Under the pieces are notes generated by a model. The model did no database searches. It was not told where the DNA came from and saw only the letters and a list, made by a program, of their open reading frames with translations. Below, in pieces: positions 10,698 through 17,517 of a stretch of DNA of 19,430 nucleotides (positions are counted from its first letter, which is position 1; each line of letters opens with the position of its first letter). The position numbers and the translations under genes were made by a program. Location of the stretch: contig NC_091575.1 in NCBI RefSeq assembly GCF_042767895.1, forward strand, positions 32,857,395-32,876,824, read 5' to 3'. This DNA is from Penaeus vannamei. Taxonomy: Eukaryota > Arthropoda > Malacostraca > Decapoda > Penaeidae.

Positions 10698-10729
10698 ACA
10701 CACACATACACACACTCACACACACACAC
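10035..10729. repeat. Composite satellite unit C (695 bp), expanded core
   Basis: The core carries the GATTAGCTATATAGGAAAGC variant and holds an internal 67-bp tandem expansion that makes the unit about 200 bp longer. CT block at about 10501-10634, CA block at about 10637-10729 with one CATAAAC interruption. Confidence 0.93.
10132..10394. repeat. Nested 67-bp tandem, 4 copies, inside unit C
   Basis: Copies begin with AATTCAT at 10132, 10197, 10264 and 10331 (spacing 65, 67, 67). Each contains AAGAACTAAATAATAG, CAAACACGGGTATATTTTGT and ATGTATAAC. The 65-bp copy lacks two bases in AGTG(TG)ATG. The other satellite units carry this segment only once, so the expansion happened within unit C. Confidence 0.95.
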
Positions 10730-11478
10730 GATATATTTGTTCATATTTTTATTCATTCAGTCACCTCTTTAAATAGATTTTTGTGATTAGCTATATAGGA
10801 AAGCCTTGGACAAGTTCTTAATCCTGAATTCATGTATAAGAACTAAATAATAGATACAAACACGGGTATATTTTGTAGTGTGATGTATAACGAAGCAGTC
10901 TAGGCACATTTTCAGTGATAATTCCTATCATGGTGCAAAACCTTCATGTTTCTCTTATAGAACAGATATCAAGACACATCTTATACAGAATGAGCATCTC
11001 TCTCTCTCTCTCTCTCTCTCCCCCTTGTTGTCTCTTTCTCTCTATCTCCTATCTCTCTCTCTGTCTGTCTGTATGTATGTCTTTCTCTTTCGCTCTCTCT
11101 TCCTGTCTCTTTCTCTCTATCTCCTCTCTCTCTCTCTCTGTCTGTATGTCTTTCTCTTTCGCTCTCTCTTCCTGTCTCTTTTTCTCTATCTCCTCTCTCT
11201 CTCTCTCTCTGTCTGTCTGTCTGTATGTCTTTCTCTTTCGATCTCTCTTCCTGTCTCTTTCTCTCTATCTCCTCTCCCTCTCCCTCTCTCTGTCTGTCTG
11301 TATGTCTTTTTCTTTCGATCTCTCTTCCTGTCTCTTTCTCTCTATCTCCTCTCACTCTCTCTCTCTCTCTGTCTGTCTGTATGCCTTTCTCTCTCTCTCT
11401 CTCTCATGCTGTCTCTTTCTCTCTATCTCCTTTCTCTCTCTCTCTACACACACACGCACACACACACACACACACACA
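10730..11478. repeat. Composite satellite unit D, last unit, with expanded CT block
   Basis: The core (10730-10994) is nearly identical to unit C without the 67-bp expansion, including the GATTAGCTATATAGGAAAGC and GAAGCAGTCTAGGCACATTT variants. Its CT block is much longer than in A to C (about 10995-11445) and is followed by a short CA block at 11446-11478. The next core does not follow, so the array ends here. Confidence 0.92.
11075..11440. repeat. 69-79 bp pyrimidine tandem in unit D, about 5 copies
   Basis: The word GTATGTCTTTCTCTTTCG, or a close variant, recurs at about 11075, 11144, 11223, 11300 and 11379. Between them lie CTTCCTGTCTCTTTCTCTCT, ATCTCC and a variable (CT)n tract with GTCTGTCT. 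The CT block was amplified as whole phrases, not by dinucleotide slippage alone. Confidence 0.85.
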
Positions 11479-11563
11479 TATATATAAACACCTATATACA
11501 TATATACATATATATGTGTGTGAATATACATACACATGTGCATGTACATATCTGCATACATAA
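11479..11563. repeat. Interrupted (TA)/(CATA) tract with inverted symmetry
   Basis: CA-rich sequence passes into TATATATA and TATACATA words and then into ATATGTGTGTG at about 11511-11521. The ACACACACATATATA side (about 11464-11485) can pair with the TATATATGTGTGTG side, which gives an imperfect hairpin. Confidence 0.7.
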
Positions 11564-11738
11564 ATGAAAACCTTTACACACCACAAACGCCCGCGTGAAG
11601 AAGCGTTTCCTCCGCCGCCAGCGATAAAGCCCCGACGCCGCGCCTCCGGGTCGACCAAAACCACACCTCCGTCGCCGAAAGCCTTCCCAAAGTCATGCAT
11701 GAACCAAGATATCCCTTGTAGCCTCCCGGAAGCTGCGT

Positions 11739-11753
11739 CTTTTATATGCAAAT
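11739..11753 (-). promoter_or_regulatory. Candidate octamer plus TATA element
   Basis: Read on the minus strand, ATTTGCAT (plus-strand ATGCAAAT, 11746-11753) runs directly into TATAAAAG (plus-strand CTTTTATA, 11739-11746). ATTTGCAT is the POU/Oct octamer and TATAAAAG is a full TATA-box match. Transcription would be expected to start about 25-35 bp further on, near 11710-11720, where no clear initiator is seen. Chance occurrence is possible for either motif alone. The adjacency inside a CpG-rich island is what makes it worth listing. Confidence 0.3.
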
Positions 11754-11801
11754 GGGACGGAAAAGAGGGAACCGCGCCACCTGTCGTCTCGGTCCCGGAC
11801 G

Positions 11802-11810
11802 ACTTACCTG
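11802..11810 (-). other. Candidate 5' splice donor, minus strand
   Basis: The plus strand reads ACTTACCTG, which is CAG|GTAAGT on the minus strand, a perfect match to the metazoan donor consensus. The exon would lie at higher coordinates, where the sequence is G-rich on the plus strand and looks non-coding. If used, this would therefore be the end of a 5' untranslated exon. No partner acceptor can be assigned in the window. Confidence 0.25.
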
Positions 11811-11830
11811 GCGGGGACGGGTTGCTCGCG

Positions 11831-12252
11831 CCGGCGGGGGGGACGTGGGCGAGGGGATGGGGGGAAAGGGGGATGGGTGGGGGAGGGGGGGATGGGTGGG
11901 GGAAGGGGGTTGGGTGGGGGGAAAAGGGGGATGGGTGGGAGGTGGGGGAAAGGGGGATTGGGGGAGGATGGGGGGAAGGGGGGAGGGGGATGAGGGGTGG
12001 GGGGGGGAGGGGGGGGGAGGAAGGGGGAGGGGGATGGGATGGGAGAGGGGGGGGAAGGGGGATAGGGGGGAAAGGGGAAGGGTGATGGGGCGGGGGGTGG
12101 GGAGGGGATGGGGACGTGGGCGGTGGGATGGGCGGGGGGAAGGGGAAGGGGGATGGGTGGGGGGAAGGGGGAAGGGGGATGGGGAGGGGGATAGGGGGAA
12201 TGGGGATGGGCGGGGGAAGGATGGGTGGGAAAGGGGGAGGGGGAGGAGGTGG
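11831..12252. repeat. G-rich purine minisatellite (GGGGGATGGGTGGGG type)
   Basis: About 420 bp are almost all G and A with T inside GATGGGTGGG words, with no fixed unit length (roughly 10-25 bp). Many runs of three or more G lie close together, so G-quadruplex potential on the plus strand is high. The minus strand reads as proline- and serine-rich frames that are compositional artefacts. Confidence 0.9.
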
Positions 12253-12291
12253 TTTTCTGGGTATCCGTGGCGGGTGTGTAGATGCTTACGT

Positions 12292-12416
12292 ACACATACA
12301 CACGTACACAGACACATAAGTGTATACGCAGACATACACACATTGACACTTTAACACACACACACACACACACACTCGACCACACACACACACACTCGAC
12401 CACACACACACGCACA
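12292..12416. repeat. CA-rich tract with a 20-bp ACTCGACC repeat
   Basis: Interrupted CA-rich sequence is followed by purer (CA)n. At about 12374 and 12394 the word ACTCGACCACACAC recurs with a 20-bp period, a small minisatellite grown from the CA tract. Confidence 0.85.
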
Positions 12417-12537
12417 GTCAGCATGCGTCCCTTAGGCCCCTCTCCCCTCTCGTCGCCAGCACAGCGAATGGAAGCACAGAACAGAAAAGGGGAAAGTGTT
12501 GCTGCAAATTGTCAAGAGGAAAAGAACGAAATGGCAA
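12417..12537. other. Short unique spacer
   Basis: About 120 bp of mixed composition. It contains a pyrimidine stretch ending in CGTCGCCAG near 12459, resembling a 3' splice acceptor, then a short open stretch translating to MEAQNRKGESVAANCQ. That frame runs straight into the pyrimidine tract with no donor, so I do not call an exon. Confidence 0.5.
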
Positions 12538-12912
12538 CTCTCTCTTCCTCTCTTCTCTCCTTCTATCTTCCCTCTTTCCATCCCCTTTTTCCCTTCCCTC
12601 TATCTCATCCTTTTCCTCCCTTTATCTTATTCAGTTTTCTTCTTTTCCTCTCTCCCTTTTCCTTCCCTTATTGCCTGTTTCCTCTCTTCATCCTTTCCAT
12701 TTCATCCTCCCTCTTCCTTCACTCTATCTCCTTCCATTTCCTTCCTCTCTTTACCCCTTCTTCCCCCTCAACTCTTCCCTCCTTCTCCTCCATTTCCCCA
12801 TTCTCTCTATCTTCCCTCCTTCTCCCCTTCCTCCCTTCCCTCTTTCTCTCCTCCCTCCCTCTCCTCCCTTCCCCTTCTCACCCTCCCTTTCCTCCCTCCC
12901 TCCCCCCTCCTA
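12538..12912. repeat. Long pyrimidine tract (about 375 bp)
   Basis: The plus strand is nearly all C and T, built from TTCCCTCC, CTTCCTCC and TCTCTTC words with few interruptions. Tracts of this length and purity can form triplex (H-DNA). It is followed within about 35 bp by a G-rich purine block, so the two blocks have opposite strand bias. Confidence 0.9.
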
Positions 12913-12944
12913 CAATCCTCAGATAGGCATATGCATAACGTAGG

Positions 12945-13545
12945 AAGGGGGAGGGGTATGGGTAGGGGGTAGGTAGCAAGGGTAGAGTCGAGGGGGAGGG
13001 GGTAGTGGCAGGGGGTAGGGGAGTGGTATTGGTAGGAAGGGTAGAGGGTAAGGGGGAGGAGTAGCAGGGGAAGGGGTAGGGGATAGATAGAAGGGTAGAA
13101 GGTAGGGGGGAGGGGTAATAGTAGGGAGAAGGGTAGTGGTAGGGCTATAGGGCAGGGACGGGACGGGTAGGGGGGAGGGGCAGGAAGGGGAGGGGGTGGG
13201 ACACGACGGGGAGGGGGAGGGGGAAGGATGGGTAGGGGGGAGGGGCAAGACTGATAGAGGGCAGGGGCAGGAAGAGTAGGGGGGAGGGGCAGGACAGATA
13301 GAGGGGAGGGGCAGGACGGGTAGGGGGAAGGGTAGAACGGGTAGGATGGAGGGATAGGACGGGTAGGGGGGAGTGGCAGGAAGGGTAGGGGGGAGGGGCA
13401 GGACGGGTAGGGGGAGGGACAAGACAGATAGAGGGGGAGGGGCAGGACGGGTAGCGGGGGGGGGAAGGGTAGAACGGGTACATGGCAGGGACAGGGACGG
13501 GTAGGGGGGGAGGGGCAGGACGGGTAGGGGGAGGGGGTGCAGGAT
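12945..13545. repeat. G-rich minisatellite, unit about 22 bp
   Basis: The typical unit is GGGTAGGGGGGAGGGGCAGG plus AC. The right half (about 13200-13540) is regular. The left half is looser, with GGTAGTGGCAGGGGGTAGG forms. A larger phrase with ACAGATAGAGG, AGGGGCAGGACGGGTAG and GGGTAGAACGGGTA occurs near 13293 and again near 13423, suggesting a second-order period of about 130 bp. The GGTAGGG word is not the arthropod telomere repeat TTAGG. Confidence 0.9.
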
Positions 13546-13647
13546 AAGCCGTCGCAGGGGCTTTCAAACGGATGGCCATGGACGGTTCTCAGGGGGAGCC
13601 ATGGCCAGCACCCAGACTAGTATTAGGTAAAAGGAATGTTTTTTTAA

Positions 13648-13650
<3 letters not shown>
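13546..13650. other. Short unique spacer with a 9-bp inverted repeat
   Basis: Non-repetitive sequence between the G-rich array and the (TA)n tract. TGGCCATGG at 13573-13581 and CCATGGCCA at 13599-13607 form a perfect 9-bp inverted repeat around a 17-bp loop. No coding sequence is supported. Confidence 0.55.

Positions 13651-13727
<77 letters not shown>
13651..13727. repeat. (TA)n microsatellite, about 38 units
   Basis: 77 bp of uninterrupted TA. Perfect TA tracts of this length can extrude cruciforms and are prone to slippage. Confidence 0.97.
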
Positions 13728-13729
<2 letters not shown>

Positions 13730-13803
13730 TAAATGGAAAGCACACAAAATGAATATAAAAAATAAAGAAAGGAAAAAAAAAAATTAAGAGAAGGAATAGA
13801 AAT

Positions 13804-13919
<116 letters not shown>

Positions 13920-13927
13920 TTCAAGTG

Positions 13928-14610
13928 CTAGGTATAAGGATAAAGAGCCAAGTATGAGGAAAAGAGCCAGGTATGAGTACTGAGTGATAGGTGTGAGGAC
14001 AGAGTGCCAGTAATGAGGACAGAATCGTAGGTATGAGGACAGAGTAAAAAGATATGAGGATAGACTGTCAGGTATGAGTATAGAGTATTAGGCATGAGGA
14101 TAGAGTACCAGGTATTAGGATAGAGTGTAAAGTATGAGGATAAGGTATGAGCATAAAGTACCAAGAATGAGCATAAGGTACCAAATATGAGTACAGATTA
14201 CCAGGTATGAAGATGGAGTACCAAGTATGAGTATAAAGCGCCAGGTATGAGTACAGAGTGCCAGATATGAGTATAGAATTCCAGGTATGAGCAAAGAGTG
14301 CCAAATATGAGTACAGATTTCAAGGTATGAGTAAAGAGTGCCAAGTATGAGTATAAAGCGCCAGGTATGAGTAAAGGTAGGAGTGCCGGGGTGAGTACAG
14401 AGTGCCAAGTATGAGTATAGAATTCCATATATGAGCAAAGAGTGCCAAATATGAGTACAGATTTCCAGGTATGAGTATAAAACACCAGGTATGAGTAAAG
14501 GTATGAGTGCCGGGGTGAGTACAGAGTGCCAGATATGAGCAAAGAGCACCAAGTATGAGAGTGCCAAGTATGAGAGTGCCAAGTATGAGAGTGCCAAGTA
14601 TGAGGACAAA
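13928..14610. repeat. 20-bp minisatellite (CCAGGTATGAGTACAGAGTG type), about 33 copies
   Basis: Units of 20 bp, with a few of 19 or 25 bp, follow the pattern CCARRTATGAGYAHARMRYR. Variants recur in a set order: GTAAAGGTA(G/T)GAGTGCCGGG is found near 14371 and 14495 (124 bp apart) and CCAAATATGAGTACAGATTT near 14301 and 14445 (144 bp apart). This shows a second-order unit of six to seven basic units. The left end (13928-14100) is more diverged. The minus strand gives a long open frame through the array with a repeating SYLALYTHTW-like peptide. It arises because the unit lacks stops on that strand. Confidence 0.93.
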
Positions 14611-14634
14611 GGTATGGCGATAACAGCGCCGGCA

Positions 14635-14785
14635 GGAAGAAAAGAGAGGAAGAAAGGAGAGGAAGAAAAGAGAGGAAGAAAAGAGGAAGAAAGGAGAGGA
14701 AGAAAAGAGGAAGAAAAGAGGAAGAAAGGAGAGGAAGAAAAGAGGAAGAAAGGAGAGGAAGAAAGGAGAGAGGAAAGGGAAGAAG
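14635..14785. repeat. Purine (GAGGAAGAAAAG)n tandem
   Basis: Built from GAGGAAGAAAAG and AGGAAGAAAGGAG words of 12 to 14 bp. All purine on the plus strand for about 145 bp. It is linked to the 20-bp array by a short CpG-containing spacer (ATAACAGCGCCGGCAG). Confidence 0.9.
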
Positions 14786-14892
14786 GCGATATACGATGAG
14801 GATTAAGAGGGAGAGCGAGGGACGGCGAGGGGAAGGAGGGAGAAAAATGAGGGGAGGAGAGATGGATTTGACCCCCCATTTTTTAAGGAAAA

Positions 14893-15118
14893 GATTGTGA
14901 GGATTGTGAGGGTTGTGAAGGGTTGTGAAGTTCTTGGGGTTGTGAGGGGTTGTGAAGGGTTGTGAGGGTTGTGAAGGGTTGTGAAGTTCTTGGGGTTGTG
15001 AGGGGTGAGGGGAATTTTTTGCAGTGTGAGGGAGGTCGGAGATTTTTTTAAGGTTGTGAGGGATTTTTGTGAGGGTGTGAGGGAGGTTGGGTTGTGAGGT
15101 TATGAGAATAATAGATTG
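14893..15118. repeat. GGTTGTGA(A/G) tandem
   Basis: The basic word GGTTGTGAGG or GGTTGTGAAG repeats with a period of about 9-10 bp. A longer phrase containing GAAGTTCTTGGGGTTGTGAG occurs at about 14927 and 14983 (56 bp apart). The right part, from about 15005, is degenerate, with poly-T interruptions. Confidence 0.85.
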
Positions 15119-15188
15119 CGAAAGATAGGAAAGTGAGTGAAGAATTTAAGGTTATGAGGTACACGGTGTGAAGAAATAAACAAGATAT

Positions 15189-15409
15189 GAGTCTATGTTG
15201 TGAGACTATGTTGTGAGATCATGTTGTGAGGTCATGTTGTGGGTCCATGTAGTAAGACCATGTTATGAAATCATGTTGTGAGGTCATGTTGTGAGGTCAT
15301 GTAGTGAGACCATATTATGAAATCATGTTGTGAGGTCATGTTGTGGGGTCATGTAGTGAGACCATGTTATGAAATCATGTTGTGAGACAAAGTCGTGAGA
15401 TTATGCTGA
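15189..15409. repeat. 13-bp tandem, 17 copies in perfect register, with a 52-bp second-order unit
   Basis: Seventeen consecutive 13-mers of the type GAGGTCATGTTGT fit without a single insertion or deletion. Four variants cycle in order: GAAATCATGTTGT, GAGGTCATGTTGT, GRGGTCATGTAGT, GAGACCATRTTAT. This makes a 52-bp higher-order unit repeated about three times. The first three and last two units fall outside the cycle. Confidence 0.95.
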
Positions 15410-15983
15410 GTCACTTTGGATATCCATTTAATATTTGTTATAGATTATTTATTAAATACCTAATAATTCATTAGTTTACTTATCTATTAATTTGTTTAAT
15501 CAATTTATCTATTTCACCAAAGGAACTTTAATAAACTATAATAGATAGGAAAATGAGACAATAATAATTTGTTTTTATTTATCTTTATGTTGGTTCGCTG
15601 ATCTGTTTCTTTATTTTTTAAGTCAATTTATCTGTTTTTTTGTTTGTTTATTACTTGTTTATCAATTTATCTGTTTCTTTGTTCACGCTGATTTATTAAT
15701 TTCCGAGTGTTTATATCCATTTATTAATCTATATCTTTATTTTCTTATATACACATATATTTAGTTATTCATTCTTGTATCCATCTATGTATTTATCCTC
15801 TATTTGCTTTTCTCCTTCTTTCGTTAAATGCATATCAGCTGATTTTTCCTTTTCATTTATCAATTCATCCATTTATGTTTATTGTTTATATATTAAGCAA
15901 GTCTTTTGGTTTATATATTCTGTACATTTTGGTTATATATGTTATCTATTGAGGGAAGGGAAGAAAGAAAATGAGAAAGAGGG
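15410..15983. other. AT-rich spacer of about 570 bp, no gene seen
   Basis: Strongly AT-rich and mostly non-repetitive, with recurring TTTATCTGTTT, TTTATCAATTTATC and TTATTAAT words that suggest decayed simple repeats. The only open frame of note (15775-15990, plus) translates to a low-complexity peptide rich in isoleucine, tyrosine and serine and runs into the next microsatellite. I see no gene, RNA or transposon hallmark. Confidence 0.65.
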
Positions 15984-16034
15984 TAGATAGATAGATACTA
16001 CATACATACATACATACATAAACACACACACACA

Positions 16035-16101
<67 letters not shown>
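15984..16101. repeat. (TAGA)n, (CATA)n and (CA)n compound microsatellite
   Basis: A short (TAGA) run at about 15984-15997 is followed by (CATA) to about 16020 and then CA-rich sequence to 16101 with CG and TA interruptions. Confidence 0.95.
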
Positions 16102-16102
16102 T

Positions 16103-16430
<328 letters not shown>

Positions 16431-16930
16431 NNNNNNNNNNNNNNNNNNNNNNNNNNNNNNNNNNNNNNNNNNNNNNNNNNNNNNNNNNNNNNNNNNNNNN
16501 NNNNNNNNNNNNNNNNNNNNNNNNNNNNNNNNNNNNNNNNNNNNNNNNNNNNNNNNNNNNNNNNNNNNNNNNNNNNNNNNNNNNNNNNNNNNNNNNNNNN
16601 NNNNNNNNNNNNNNNNNNNNNNNNNNNNNNNNNNNNNNNNNNNNNNNNNNNNNNNNNNNNNNNNNNNNNNNNNNNNNNNNNNNNNNNNNNNNNNNNNNNN
16701 NNNNNNNNNNNNNNNNNNNNNNNNNNNNNNNNNNNNNNNNNNNNNNNNNNNNNNNNNNNNNNNNNNNNNNNNNNNNNNNNNNNNNNNNNNNNNNNNNNNN
16801 NNNNNNNNNNNNNNNNNNNNNNNNNNNNNNNNNNNNNNNNNNNNNNNNNNNNNNNNNNNNNNNNNNNNNNNNNNNNNNNNNNNNNNNNNNNNNNNNNNNN
16901 NNNNNNNNNNNNNNNNNNNNNNNNNNNNNN
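16431..16930. other. Assembly gap, exactly 500 N
   Basis: A round 500-N block is a scaffolding placeholder, as inserted by Hi-C scaffolders such as 3D-DNA, and need not reflect true distance. The sequences on either side are not proven to be neighbours. The gap follows a long compound microsatellite, a common place for contigs to break. Confidence 0.99.
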
Positions 16931-17251
16931 TTTTTTGGCTCAGGACGGTTTATTTTACAGTGTTATTCTATAGTGATTTTCCTTCTAAGGTTATAATATA
17001 CTCGTCTGTCTGTACATAGGTTGCTTTGTTGTTGTTGTTGTTGCTTGTTTTGGGTTTTCTTTTTTTTACGGTATAGATAGATAAATGTGATGTTTTTATT
17101 GGTTTGATGCGTAGCAGGTAGTTCTTGTTATGGTGTTACGTTGATGGTGAAAAACGGCATACCTCTTACTACAACGATGGTGAGGACGTATCGACGTGCA
17201 GTTTCGCGTAAAGTTTAAAGCGGCGGGTCGAAGAGGACGATAGTAAACGCT
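16931..17251. other. Mostly unique spacer after the gap, no gene identified
   Basis: Mixed composition, T-rich at the left and CpG-bearing from about 17140. It holds a short (TTG)n tract at about 17022-17049. A minus-strand open frame of 96 codons (17096-17386) begins in the neighbouring repeat and crosses this stretch. It is discussed with the rejected items. Confidence 0.55.
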
Positions 17252-17361
17252 ATGATAAGCAACAGCACCGCATAAAAGGAAGGGAAAGCGAGAACGTGAT
17301 AACCAGCAGCACCGCATAAACAGGGGGGACGCGCCCGTGATAAGCGACAGCAGCACATAAG
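17252..17361. repeat. Three-copy degenerate 41-44 bp tandem
   Basis: ATGATAAGCAACAGCACCGC at 17252, GTGATAACCAGCAGCACCGC at 17296 and GTGATAAGCGACAGCAGCAC at 17337 are followed by ATAA and different fillers. Spacing is 44 and 41 bp. Confidence 0.8.
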
Positions 17362-17441
17362 CACTTAGGGTCCACAGAAAAGCCACAGCGCTGGCCAGAC
17401 CGACACCCGACCATTGTAAGGAGGGAGTGCTTGATGTTCGC

Positions 17442-17499
17442 CGAAGAAGGAAATGTGTCGGTCGCTGTGGCGAAGAAGGAGAAAGCGTGTCGGCGCTGA
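17442..17499. repeat. Two-copy 29-bp direct repeat
   Basis: CGAAGAAGGAAATGTGTCGG at 17442 and CGAAGAAGGAGAAAGCGTGT at 17471 align over about 29 bp, with small differences, through to TCG(G)(T/C)GCTG. Confidence 0.65.
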
Positions 17500-17517
17500 T
17501 GAAATACAGTACCCGAG

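Larger units (their letters stand above)
11564..11830. other. CpG-rich unique island, possible fragment of a transcription unit
   Basis: This is the clearest non-repetitive, CpG-dense sequence in the window. Both strands hold open frames through it. The plus frame starts with MKTFTHHKRPREEAF, the minus frame with MHIKDAASGRLQGISW, and I recognise neither. Both run on into simple repeats, so neither is a convincing gene. The minus strand carries an octamer plus TATA element and a strong splice-donor match within 70 bp. A promoter with a 5' exon, or an exon edge, is possible but not shown. Confidence 0.4.

Noticed and set aside
8884..11567. Frames with THTHTH, SLSLSL, VCVCVC and RERERE repeats
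   Set aside because: These are direct translations of (CA)n, (CT)n and their complements within the composite satellite.
11404..12085. Minus frame 11404-11751 and plus frame 11564-12085 through the CpG-rich island as genes
   Set aside because: Both have protein-like composition for about 60-85 codons but continue into CA/TA or G-rich repeats. No homologous family is recognised. The island is listed as a possible fragment of a transcription unit instead.
11742..12424. Minus-strand proline-rich frames across the G-rich block, including one ending exactly at the donor-like site near 11804
   Set aside because: The proline runs come from CCC-rich repeat DNA. The stop codon there is the TAA inside GTAAGT, so its closeness to the donor motif is automatic.
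12282..12943. Plus-strand frames with an acceptor-like site near 12459 and MEAQNRKGESVAANCQ
   Set aside because: Only about 30 codons of unique sequence, no donor, then a pyrimidine tract. The evidence is too thin for an exon.
12945..13545. Interstitial telomere repeat
   Set aside because: The GGGTAGGGGGAGG pattern does not match TTAGG or TTAGGG, and the unit is about 22 bp.
14115..14879. Minus-strand frame of 254 codons with SYLALYTHTW repeats
   Set aside because: It spans the 20-bp minisatellite and the GAAGAAA tract, neither of which has stops on that strand.
15775..15990. 71-codon plus-strand frame in the AT-rich spacer
   Set aside because: Short, AT-driven composition, and it runs into a simple repeat. 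No start context or homologue is recognised.
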